Position numbers and translations under genes: made by a program
Shown here: positions 34,463 to 44,556 of the stretch, piece by piece
Numbering within the stretch: the first letter of the stretch is position 1
How the letters are laid out: every line of letters starts with the position of its first letter
Notes under the pieces: model-generated
The model's input: only the letters and a program-made list of their open reading frames with translations
What the model was told of the DNA's origin: nothing
Database searches by the model: none
Assembly (NCBI RefSeq): GCF_040712315.1
Contig: NC_134015.1
Location: 13,226,945 to 13,290,944 of the forward strand
DNA length: 64,000 nucleotides
Source: Castanea sativa
Lineage: Eukaryota; Streptophyta; Magnoliopsida; Fagales; Fagaceae
Direction of reading: 5' to 3'

Positions 34463-35460
34463 GTGTGGGGTCCGAGGACCCCACCTTATCAAATTTCTGC
34501 CTGATACTTAAAGATATATAACTTAAGACTCAATTTGACCACGGTTCTGTTCAACAAAAAATCAAATATCAATCTTAAGAAGGTATGTGGTCCGAGGACC
34601 TTACAAAACCAAGTTTCTATTTGACACTTAGTATTATATATCAATTTTCACAAGGTATGTGGTCCGAGGACCACGCAATACCAAGTTTCTGTTTGATACT
34701 TCAGAACAGTAACTTAAGATGTTAATTTCCCCAAAGTAGAAGGTCCGAGGACCCGGCATAACTAAGGTTCTGTTTAACAAATAATAAGATATCAATTTCC
34801 ACTAGATATGTAGTTCGAGGACCGTGCATAACCAAGTTTCTGTTTGATACTTAGTAATATTAACTTAAGATGTTAATTTCCCCAAAGTAGAAGGTCCGAG
34901 GACCCGACATAACTAAGGTTCTGTTTAACAAATAATAAGATATCAATTTCCACTAGGTATGTAGTCCGAGGACCGTGCATAACCAAGTTTCTGTTTGATA
35001 CTTAGTAATAGTAACTTAAGATGTTAATTTCCCCAAAGTAGAAGGTCCGAGGACCCGGCATAACTAAGGTTCTGTTTAACAAATAATAAGATATCAATTT
35101 CCACTAGGTATGTAGTCCAAGGACCACGCAATACCAAGTTTCTGTTTGATATTTAGTAATAGTAACTTAAGATGTTAATTTCCCCAAAGTAGAAGGTTCG
35201 AGGACTCGACATAACTAAGGTTATGTTTAACAAATAATAAGATATCAATTTTCACTAGGTATGTAGTCCGAGGACCGTGCATAACCAAGTTTCTGTTTGA
35301 TACTTAGTAATAGTAACTTAAGATGTTAATTTCCCCAAAGTAGAAGGTCCGAGGACCCGGCATAACTAAGGTTCTGTTTAACAAATAATAAAATATCAAT
35401 TTCCACTAGGTATGTAGTCCGAGGACCACGCAATACCAAGTTTCTGTTTGATATTACAAG
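34463..35460. repeat. 151-bp tandem repeat array in the gypsy element
   Basis: 'ccaagtttctgtttgata' starts at 34681, 34832, 34983, 35134, 35285 and 35436, an exact 151-bp period. Each unit holds two related halves of about 75 bp, each carrying a GTCCGAGGAC-type motif. The array degenerates at its left end (34463-34680), where single 72-75-bp units are visible. It lies between integrase and the antisense ORF, the place where Tat-lineage elements commonly carry tandem arrays. Confidence 0.95.
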
Positions 35461-35520
35461 AGTTGTAATTGATAAGTCCATATACATTTATTAAACCACA
35501 GATGACAAAAGTGCCTTTTA

Positions 35521-36640
35521 TTAATAATAATACCTTCGAAGGTTGTTTACATTCCATGGACGTTGTACAACTTTTTCATCTAAATCAGTTAGTCGATATG
35601 ACCCTATGCCTACTACAGAAGTAATCCGATATGGTCCTTCCCAGTTCGGTCCTAATTTTCCCCAAGCTGGGTTTCTTGCAGTACCCACGACTTTTCTCAG
35701 AACCAAGTCCCCAGGCGCTAGTGGCCTAAGCTTCACATGGGCATCATACCCTCGTTTAAGCTTCTGCTGATAATAAGCCATTTGGACCATAGCTGTCTCT
35801 CGCCGTTCCTCTACTAGATCTAGGCTCTTCTCCAGGAGGCCATTGTTATTTTCTAGGCTAAAAGTACTCGTCCTTAGTGTAGGGAAACCAGACTCTAAAG
35901 GGATCACTGCCTCGGCCCCATAAGTCATAGCGAATGGTGTTTCTCCTGTGGATCTACACAGCGTAGTTCGATACGTCCATAGGACATACGGTAGTTCTTC
36001 CACCCATCTACCCTTCACATCGTCCAGCCTTTTCTTGAGTCCACTAACTATAACCTTGTTTACGGCCTCGGCTTGCCCATTTCCCTGAGGATAAACTGGA
36101 GTGGAGTATCTATTTATGATGCCCATGTCACTACAATATTTCCTAAAAGCTCTACTGTCAAATTGAACCCCATTGTCCGAAATGAGTGTATGTGGTACCC
36201 CAAATCTAGTGACAATGTTTTTCCAGATGAACTTCTTGGAATCGACGTCCCTAATATTTGCCAAGGGCTCAGCCTCTACCCATTTGGTGAAGTAGTCGGT
36301 CCCCACAAGCAACCACCTTTTGTTTCCTACAGCCCTCGGAAATGGTCCTACTATGTCCAATCCCCATTGAGCGAAAGGCCACGGACTGGAGAGACGGTTA
36401 AGGGCTCCTCTAGGCTGATGGATGTTAGGAGCGAACCTCTAGCACTGATCACACTTTCTTGCATAATCCTGAGCTTCCCTCTGCATATTGGGCCACCAAT
36501 ATCCTTGAGTCAGGGCCCTATGGGCTAAGGACCTTTCTCCAGTGTGGCTTCCACAAATCCCCTCATGCAGTTCTTCCAAAAGCGCCTCCGTTGACTCGGG
36601 GTGCACGCATAACAGATATGGTCCGGAGAACGATCGTTTA
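35521..36640 (-). pseudogene. Integrase domain of the gypsy element
   Basis: The minus frame starts with an HHCC zinc-binding region (GSHTGERSLAHRALTQG, then CDQC). A TAG follows at 36439-36441, then the catalytic core in the same frame with LDIVGPF (first Asp), TLISDNGVQFDS (second Asp) and YPQGNGQAEAVNK (Glu). The C-terminal part has APGDLVLRKV and NWEGPYRI, a GPY/F-type end without a chromodomain, and the frame closes with TAA at 35521-35523. Only the single TAG breaks this domain. Confidence 0.9.
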
Positions 36641-36799
36641 TACAGCTTCTGATCCTCGGACAACCAGAAACGCATTGCCTTTCGATGGATCTTGTCTGCT
36701 TCAGACTTGTCGTCGGGTAGAATGTCATTTTTCAGAAAAGATACCATAGGGTCAATCCAACTAGGTCCAGGCCTTATTAAGTAGATCCGAGCTGCAGAA

Positions 36800-37934
36800 A
36801 CAGTAGTAAGAGCTGGCTTTAACAAATCTTCAACAAGGATAGTCCTAGGCAAACTCTGAATTGAGGATGTCGCTAAGGTAGCCAAGGAGTCTGCATGTGT
36901 ATTTCCACTTCTAGAAACGTGAGATAGGATGAAGGAATCGAAGCTAGATCGTAAACGTTTAACCTGGGCCAAGTATTCTTGCATTCTTAGGTTCCTAGCC
37001 TCCATGGTCCCCGTTACCTGGCCGACCACTAATTGAGAATCCGAGTGCATATGAACTCCTTTTCCGCCCATCTTATACACCATGTTCATGCCGACCAGGA
37101 CTGCTTCGTACTCGGCCTCATTATTGGTAGCCGAGAACGCCAACCTTAGAGATTTTTCAAAGATAATTTCCTCGGGGGATACTAGGACAAGTCCAATACC
37201 AGACCCTTTCTGGTTAACGGCCCCATCAACATACACCTCCCAAGTCGGGGGTCCTATGCCCGTGATCACGCCCACTGATTTTTCATCCATGTGTGATTCC
37301 TTTATAGCTTCTTCCAACAATGGTTCTGCGAACTCCGCCATCAAATCTGCAAGAACCTGGCCCTTTATTGAGGTGCGCAGCATATATTTGATGTCAAAAG
37401 CTCCTAAAATAGTTCCCCATTTAGCCACCCTTCCAGAGTAATCAGCGCTACGCAAAACTGACTTGAGAGGCAGTTGGGTCAGAACTACAACGGTGTGGGA
37501 CTGGAAATAATGAGGAAGCCTCCGCGTGGCATGAACTATGGCTAAAAGTGCTTTCTCCAAAAGTAAGTAACGCACCTCGGCGTCATTCAAAGTTTTACTG
37601 ACGTAGTAGATCGGTCTTTGCACCCCACCGTCGTCCCTTATAAGGACCAGGCTGACCGCATGGACGGCCACTACCAGATACGCAAACAGGACTTCATCCA
37701 CTTCAGGCCGAGACATAATGGGTGGCCGGGAAAGATATTCCTTAAGTTGTTGGAAGGCTACAACGCACTCCTCGGACCATTGGAACCCCCTCCATTTATT
37801 CAAAAGTTGGAAGAAAGGCTTGCATCGATCAGCTGACCGAGAGATGAACTTGCTAAGAGCAATGATCATTCTGGTCAATTTTTGTACTTCTTTCGGATTC
37901 CGAGGTGGCTGTAGGGTTTGAATAGCTCTGACTT
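36800..37934 (-). pseudogene. Dual RNase H region of the gypsy element
   Basis: After the broken reverse transcriptase, the minus frame reads KEVQKLTRMIIALSKFISR, then the RNase H-like connection region (PIYYVSKTLNDAEVRY), then a second, complete RNase H with WEVYVDGA (Asp), NNEAEYEAVL (Glu), HSDSQLV (Asp) and THADSLA (Asp). Two RNase H domains in series are a hallmark of the Tat lineage. This stretch itself is open. Confidence 0.85.
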
Positions 37935-38739
37935 GCGCTCAAAAGTGTCGTCCAAATCTTTCACGTGTGCAGATATCGTCCTACTTTTCACTACCATGTC
38001 ATCCACGTATATCTCAATGGTCTTTCCAAGCTGCAACTCAAACATTCTAGTCATCATCCTCTGGTAAGTAGCCCCAGCATTCTTCAATCCGAACGGCATC
38101 ATTTTATAGTGATAATTCCCTGTCGGAGTAATAAGGGCAGTTTTCTCCTGATCTTCTGCCGCCAGTGGAATTTGGTGATAACCCTGGAAGGCGTCCAAAA
38201 AACTCATCCGAGGATGTCCGACGGTGGCATCCACTAGTTGGTCAATGCGCGGCATCGGGAACAAGTCCTTTAGGCAAGCTTTGTTTAAATCTGTGAAGTC
38301 CACACATACCCGCCATTTTCCATTTTTCTTTTTGACCACAACCGTGTGCGCCAGCCACTCTGGATAGAAAACTTCCTTGATAGCCCCAGTCCTCTTGAGC
38401 TTGAGCACCTCTTCCTTAACGGCTTAGGAATGCTCCTTGGAAGAACGCCGAGGGGCTGCCTTCTAGGAGGAATAGCGGGATTGACGTTCAAATGATGACA
38501 AATAAAGCTTGGGTCCACCCCCGGAGCCTCATAGGGGTCCCAGGCAAAAACATCGACGTTGTTCTTTAGAAACTCCACCAATTCCATCTTCTCTTGGTGT
38601 GGCAAACATACCCCAACCTGAAAGAACCTTTCGGGATCATCCGATATTAGAAACTTCTCCAGGTCTTCGCATATGGCTTCCTCTGCTGCCACCACATCGG
38701 GCGCATCAGAGTCATTAATTGCTATGAGTCTTTCACAGA
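37935..38739 (-). pseudogene. Reverse transcriptase of the gypsy element, frameshifted and internally deleted
   Basis: Intact core motifs are visible: VVVKKKNGKWRVCVDF, FLDAFQGYHQI, MPFGLKNAGATY and the catalytic YVDDMVVKS. Upstream, the frame changes near 38450 (RRQP to RRSSKEHS), followed by TAA at 38424-38426. Just after DLDDTFE (about 37940) the frame jumps directly to VRAIQTLQPP. By comparison with the family layout, about 40 residues between the palm and the connection are missing. Upstream sequence (38739-38500) carries the linker with LEKFLISDDPERFFQVG. Confidence 0.85.
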
Positions 38740-39483
38740 TGAGAGTGAGGATTGTGCTTCGGTCTGATGCAGCACTGCGGCCAATATGCATTTCCTGGCC
38801 ACCAGTTGGTTGCCAAGAATCTCTTCAATGTACTCCCCTGAAGGGAACTTAACCTTGACATGCAAGGTGGAGGAAACAGCCCCCAAAGCGTGCAGCCAGG
38901 GCCGGGCAAGGATGGCTGTGTATGGGGAATATGCATCGACCACAATAAAATCCACCTCGACCGTCTCCGAGCCAGATTGCACAGGCAACCGGATTTGTCC
39001 CTTCGGTATAACGGCCTTCCCCTCAAAACTTATCAACGGCGAGTCGTAAGGGGTGAGGTCCTCCAACTTCAACTTCAGCCCTTTAAATAAGTCAAGGTAC
39101 ATGATATCCGTGCCGCTGCCTTGATCAATCATTACCCTTCTTACATCATAATTCCTTATCCTAAGAGTAACTACTAGGGCGTCGTCATGAGGTTGGATGG
39201 TCCCAACCTTATCTTCCTCTGAAAATCCCAAGACGGGCACATTCAGCTTCAATCTCTTCGACTTGGAGCCCCCCTCCTCGGCTTGGGAGTGCGAAACTGC
39301 CATCACCCTAGTGGGACATGAGCCAGTTCTGCCAGGCGCAGCGAAGATAACGTTGAACGTTCCCAAAGAAGGGCGAGATGAGTTATTCCTCTAATTATTC
39401 GAGCCAGACTGACTGCCCTGCCTACTAGGTTGGTACAGGTGCAGCTTTAACTTCCCTTCGCTGACCAGCTGCTCCAAGTGGTT
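38722..39483 (-). pseudogene. Aspartic protease region of the gypsy element
   Basis: The minus frame shows VMIDQGSGTDIMY, a retropepsin-type D-x-G-S active site, and FIVVDAYSPYTAILARPWLH, the flap/ILGRP-like part. It lies in the same frame as gag. A TAG at 39391-39393 separates it from the gag tail, and the frame is lost near 38735 before reverse transcriptase. Confidence 0.85.
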
Positions 39484-40737
39484 CTAGAGGGTCCGACAGT
39501 TCTCAGTAGTATGACCCACGTCTTGATGGTACTGACAAAAGAGATTCTGATTCCTCTTGGTAGGATCCCCCGCCATCTTACTGGGCCATCTGAAGTAGGG
39601 TTCCTTACGGACTTTCTCCAGTAGCTGGTGCACTGGTTCTCGGGATACAGTATTAACAGTCTGAGTTGCCACCGAGCCAGACTGCCCGGCGTAATCTCTT
39701 CTCGGCCTGTTGTTGTGATATCTGTCCAACCTGAAATCCCTTCTCTCCTGTGGGATAACCTTCGCCTTACCCTTCCCCTGCTGTTGGTCTTCCTCAACCC
39801 TCTTGTATTCGTCGATACGATCCATGAGACGACGTACACTCCGTACGGGTTTTTTGGTCAAGGACTTCCTCAAGTCATGATCAGTGGGTAGGCCCACTTT
39901 AAAAGTAGTGATCGCCACCTCATCAAAATCACCATCTATCTCGTTAAACATCTCCCAATACCTGTCGGAGTATGCTTTCAACGTCTCGCCCTCTTTCATA
40001 GCCATAGACAACAGTGAATCCAATGGTCGAGGAACTCTGCTGCACGTAATGAACCATGACGCGAATGCTCTGGTCAGTTCCCCGAACGAACCTACAGACC
40101 CTGATTTAAGGCCGTTGAACCACCTCATAGCAACATGTCCCAAGCTAGAAGGGAAGACTTTGCACATCAGGGTCTCATTGTGAGAATGAACAGTCATTCT
40201 CTGGTTAAAGTGGCTCACATGTTCCACCGGGTCGGTCCGGCCGTTATAAATGGTGAAGGTGGGCTGGGTGAACCTCCTAGGGAGCCTCCCATTCTCAATC
40301 CTGCGTGAGAATGGCGATTTGGAGAGTTGGTGCTACGCTTGGCTCATGACATCATTCCCTAAGCCCCTAGAAGGGAGCTTCCTGTTCCTATGACCTGGTA
40401 GGCCATCCTCTTCGCAAGAGGATGTTTTGCTGGGGGGCGACCATGACCTCGAACTATAACTACTTCCCCGGGATTCCCCCAAAGAGATATTGGATGAGGG
40501 TGAAGCACGCCTCCGCCTGACGCGACGCAGCTTCTTCTTAAGGTGATCAATCTCCCTCTGCATGGCTTTAGCACCATCTTCACGGGTGGTGTTGTCTCCT
40601 CCACTGTGAGTATGACTCGTTCTAGGATACTCGGTGCGAGCGCTACCCTCTCGATCCCTTCGGCACTCAAGACGCTCGAAAAGATCCTCAGGTTGCGATC
40701 CCTGAGATTCTGCATGGTATGAGCCTAAGCCTGCCAT
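39484..40737 (-). pseudogene. gag of the gypsy element, two in-frame TAG stops
   Basis: Starts MAGLGSYHAESQG 47 nt inside the 5' LTR boundary. A basic/serine-rich N-terminal part follows, then the retrotransposon gag core (VEHVSHFNQRM, AMRWFNGL, GETLKAYSDRYWEMFNEI) and a zinc-knuckle-like CQYHQDVGHTTENC near the C-terminus. TAG codons at 40333-40335 and 39484-39486 interrupt the frame, which otherwise runs on into the protease. Confidence 0.88.
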
Positions 40738-40761
40738 GATGTTCGAGTTCTTCCAATGCTA

Positions 40762-40781
40762 GATCCCCACAGACGGCGCCA
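40762..40781 (-). other. Primer binding site, tRNA-Asp-like
   Basis: Two nucleotides after the 5' LTR the minus strand reads TGGCGCCGTCTGTGGGGATC. TGGCGCCGT followed by GGGGATC matches the pattern expected from the 3' end of plant tRNA-Asp, apart from an internal mismatch block (CTGT). Confidence 0.7.
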
Positions 40782-40783
40782 AT

Positions 40784-41546
40784 TGTAAGTGCACAATTAC
40801 AGCTGGACCCAAAAACACACGTGGGCTCAGGCCCAATGAGCCTTAGACAATTAAATTTGTAGAGTGTGGGTTCGCAACCTAATTTAGTGGTGCTCGAAGC
40901 TTGATGAACATGCTAGAATGTTACAGTACTTACAAACAATGGATAAATAGGGCAAAATGAACCTCCTCGGACGTAGGCTGAGGACAATCTGTATATTATT
41001 TCTCTTTTTCCTTTTAAAGGTTACAATCCTTAGTCTTTCTTTAGTTCTTTTTTCTTTACAAAAAGGCCTCCTCTCTCTTCTACCCCCTTCTCTCCTTAAA
41101 TACTTCCTTTCCTTCTCCTTTTATCCACGTGTCACCCAAAATCCCCTTCCACCACCTTCTTGAAATCTTTAAATACTAGCTAGAAGGCTGAATTCTACTG
41201 TTCAGGGGTCACTTCCCCATTAATGCGGCCAGGGAGGAAGGTGCAGGGTCTTTAATGTGGAGGCAACAGCTTTTTTCTGAGATATTTCTCTTACACCGCC
41301 ATGTCTAGAGGGTATTTGGATCCCCTCTTTAACCTACAGTCTTTCCAGAACTCTGCCTTGATCTTTCTAGTGAACCTCCAAGTAATCACGGATCTGTCCG
41401 AGGAGAGACTCTTCCTCAGATGAATCCTCAGGCCCTCGGCTTGTAAGCCAACTCGTAGCCTTAAAAGCCTTTAGTCAAGAACGAACTAGCGCCCATTGAT
41501 AAAGCCCAAGGCCCAAATACTCACTTAGGTTCTTTCACTCCCCACA
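40784..41546 (-). repeat. 5' LTR of the gypsy element
   Basis: 763 bp, TGTAAGTGCAC to CTCCCCACA on the plus strand, the partner of 30372-31134. In element orientation it begins TGTGGGGAGTG and ends GTGCACTTACA. Confidence 0.95.
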
Positions 41547-41817
41547 TCATTCATACACATTTTTTTAATAAAAATAAAATGTATTATTTTTATTTTACCT
41601 AAATTGGATATAATGGTAAATTTATACATACTTTATTTTCTATCCTCTCACTTTTCTTCTCAACCAAACAAAAGAGTGTTCCATCCCTCCACTTTTCTAC
41701 CTTGCCAACCAAACACATATAAGAAAAAACTAAATCTTTTATATTCTTTCACTTTTCTATACTCTCTCCATTTTATATCCTCTTACTTTTCCACTTTCCG
41801 AACCAAATGGACCCTTA

Positions 41818-42785
41818 AGGTCTTTATTTGACCATTTTCTCTTCTCTCTCCTCGAACCCCCTCTCTCTGTCTCCGTCTCTAGTCCTACCGACTATTTCTT
41901 TCCCGCCTAGCATAGACAAGCCCCAATAATTGATATCTTTTCTTTGGTCCTTGGTCAATTAGATTGGTACAATTATACATGTTAGAAAATGGAAAATATA
42001 TAGGTACTCCAATTTTACATCTTTAGAAGTAAGTATTAGTCTATTAGATTTAGATGACTCTTATATATAGCTTTTAAATATTTTGCTTTTAAACATGAAG
42101 TCAATAGTGAAAAGATCGATTGAAGGTCTCTTATTTTTAGTCATTTTTTATGTATAAAAACATTAAATAATATATTTAAATAATTTTTGAATCATAATAT
42201 TCTATTAATTTCAATATTTGGTTTAATTGCACATTTATATCATTCTCAAAAAAATTGCATATTTATATTTAACTTGGAAATTATCCCATTTATAGTATTT
42301 TTATTTTCATTTTTTATGTCTTCTTTATATATAATATTAGTAATTAGTCTACGTTGAAACCAATTATGTACCAAAAATCCCAATATTATTTAGAAAATAA
42401 TTCACAGTTTGCAAATTTACTGGAAGGAGAAAGAAAATATTTTGACCAATGTAAAAATTAATATAACTTAATGTAAATGTTTTTATATATAACAAAATAG
42501 CATATATTAAATCATGTTACATACATACTTGCTTTATGTATAATTAACATATATATAATTAATAAGTATTCTTTGAATTTGAAATTTATTAATATATTTA
42601 ACTTGGCCTAAAATAATTTTTGCCTCTGCCACTATCTGCAACTTGAACGTACTTTAAAGATGGACTTTTAAATATATATAACCAGAACTTTTTTTATACC
42701 ATTTGCCCTCTTTCATTAATCCACCTCATGAATACTATGACAAAATAATACGGTTTGCCCCCACATAATTTCTCTTCTCCATTGA
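41818..42785. other. AT-rich intergenic DNA, no gene seen
   Basis: Only AT-rich, CT-rich and short-frame sequence. Nothing with family resemblance. Confidence 0.35.
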
Positions 42786-43413
42786 TGCAGAACAAAACCA
42801 AGTGTATGCAACATTAAAATTGAAGAAAATAGGATTTAAAGAATTGGCACCTAGACTTGCTTGGAATCATACTGAGCATCTAGAAATCAAAACCTACAAA
42901 TCAACACTTATTGAAGTCCATTTTGGCTGGGTCGAAAAGGGGAGCATGGAAAACAATAGAAGGAAAATTGGAGTTTTTTTTTTTTTTTTTTTTGTTTTGG
43001 TTGGGTGGAAATTTGGGATCCAGTTGGAAATGGGTGAGTTTAGGTATTTTTCACCTGAGCCCACCAAAACTTATCCCCACAAATTGGGAGGAAAATGTGT
43101 TTAGATTTAAAAAGACATTATTATCCTAATTATCCTATTATTTCAAACTACAATAAAGACATAATAGTAATTTTTATCCTTTCACTTTTTCATCCTCTCA
43201 CCAAAAACACATGAAAGAAGAAAAAAAAAAATTATCTTTTCAAAATTTTTCATCCTTCGGCTTTTCCATCTTCCCAAACAAGTAGAGCCATAGGACTGAC
43301 TAAAATTAGTACTAGACCATTTGAGAAAATTCAAACTTTAATTAATCACGCAAAACTATAGAACATCTCCATTGGAATACAATAGTGCGTTCAAGTTTTT
43401 TGCATGTTTTTCA
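42786..43413. mobile_element. LTR-like relic interrupted by a Tourist-type MITE relic
   Basis: 42786-42917 ('gacttgcttggaatcatactgagca') matches the left part of the solo LTR at 57129-57617, and 43300-43413 ('ccattggaatacaatagtgc') matches its middle. Between them, 42918-43295 resembles the MITE at 29892/41814 ('tttttcatcctctcac', 'cccaaacaagtagagcc'). The LTR family appears to continue at 44010-44220. A plus frame at 42802 is part of this repeat and is not a gene. Confidence 0.4.
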
Positions 43414-43599
43414 TCAGGCCCTCCATGATAAATCCAATATTGATCTCTTTGCTATGACTCTCTCCCTTATATGGATGAGAAGTAACAAGTCTCGGGTAGG
43501 TGAGGAATCGTTCCCAATGAAGAAAAACAATTAAATGCCCTAGAAAACCTTCAAGAATTTCAGCAACTTCTCTTAGTCCATGCGAAGATCCCTTCCACA

Positions 43600-43998
43600 G
43601 CTCACTCTGTTTGTTGGCATCCTCCCCCTTCTAGCTGGTATAACCATATAAGGTTAACTTCGATGATGCGACTTTTTCTGGTGAAAACACTACTGGACTT
43701 GATGTTATAATTTGAAATGATAACGGATTAGTTATGGTTGCTTTATCACAGCAAATTCCACTACCTACCTTGATAGAGATGGTGGAAGTGTTATCATTGA
43801 AATTGTTAACATAAGGAATATGCATTTTACTAGTTTTGGCCACATCATTTAGGACAACAAGCTGGTTAACTCTTTGCTACCAGAAGTTCTTTTCTACCAT
43901 GTTAAAAGACAAGAAAATAATGTTGCTCATGAACTTGCTAGAAAAGCTAGATCTTCTGATCTTCTTCTTGCTTGGATGGAATTTGTCCCTTCAGGTAT
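43600..43998 (+). pseudogene. RNase H-like fragment (plus strand)
   Basis: Degenerate frames show VNFDDATFSGENTTGLDVII, NGLVMVALSQQIPLPT, and later YHVKRQENNVAHELARKA, the start and end motifs of a plant RNase H (RVT_3) domain. Stops, frame changes and a shortened middle show it is dead. It lies just left of the unit B boundary. Confidence 0.55.
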
Positions 43999-44309
43999 CT
44001 ATATATATAGACTACTATGAATAACCCCAATTCTAATTGACTTAAGAAGTTCAATTATTAAATAACATAGATAACCTTAACACTAGGTAATAAAATAAAT
44101 ATATATTTAACTAATAAGACTTGAAATAAAATCCAATGGACTAATAGTAAAAAACACAACTTCCTTCTAAAATTAAACAAACTAATTAAAATAAAATGAT
44201 CTTCATGTTTCCCCACATCATCCATTTTCTTTCTTAACCATTTTTTTTAGGAAAAAGATTAACATCTTTATTAAAAAAGCTTAGCCATAATCGATTATGA
44301 GTAAAGCAT

Positions 44310-44551
44310 TAATTTGGGATGGAACATTCTCCATCCACACTAACAGACTTGTGATATGATTAGCATATTTAGTAAGGTTATGAATCTTAAATTAACTAGT
44401 CTTTTACCATAAGAGAAACTTATCAAACTAAAGGCTTCTAAGAGGAGCTTAGCTTAGTAGATTAGGTCGCCAAAGGTGGTAAAGCATTCATCTTCGCTTT
44501 TCAAAGCTTTGAAGATGACCTCCAAATCTCCCTCTAAGATGATAGAGGAAG
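44310..44551 (-). pseudogene. RNase H relic, C-terminal part, unit B copy
   Basis: Counterpart of 2995-3238, more decayed, with several substitutions and frame breaks. The N-terminal part lies at 46088-46235 beyond the solo LTR. Confidence 0.55.
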
Positions 44552-44556
44552 CGCCA

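Larger units (their letters stand above)
30372..41546 (-). mobile_element. Complete but defective Ty3/gypsy retrotransposon, Tat/Ogre-like
   Basis: 11,175 bp with a perfect 5-bp target duplication TCATT (30367-30371 and 41547-41551). In element orientation (minus strand) the order is 5' LTR (41546-40784), primer site, gag, protease, reverse transcriptase, two RNase H domains, integrase, 151-bp tandem array, a plus-strand ORF, purine tract and 3' LTR (31134-30372). A second RNase H, an antisense extra ORF beside the 3' LTR and a tRNA-Asp-type primer site are features of the Tat/Ogre lineage. In-frame stops, at least two frameshifts and a reverse transcriptase deletion make this copy unable to move alone. 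It inserted into an older MITE. Confidence 0.93.
29892..41814. mobile_element. Tourist-like (PIF/Harbinger) MITE split by the gypsy element
   Basis: The left terminus is GGCTCCGTTTGGTT and the right terminus read inward is GGGTCCATTTGGTT, with a 3-bp target duplication TTA on both sides (29889-29891 and 41815-41817). This is the PIF/Harbinger signature. Without the retrotransposon and one copy of its target duplication, the MITE is about 740 bp (29892-30371 plus 41552-41814). A related relic lies near 42918-43295. Confidence 0.7.

Noticed and set aside
34463..35460. CRISPR-like array of regular repeats
   Set aside because: The period covers the whole 151-bp unit with no unique spacers, and the array sits inside a plant retrotransposon. 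It is a plain tandem repeat.
42802..43104. 100-codon plus-strand frame
   Set aside because: It spans an LTR-like relic and a MITE relic with a poly(T) run in the middle, so the translation is accidental.
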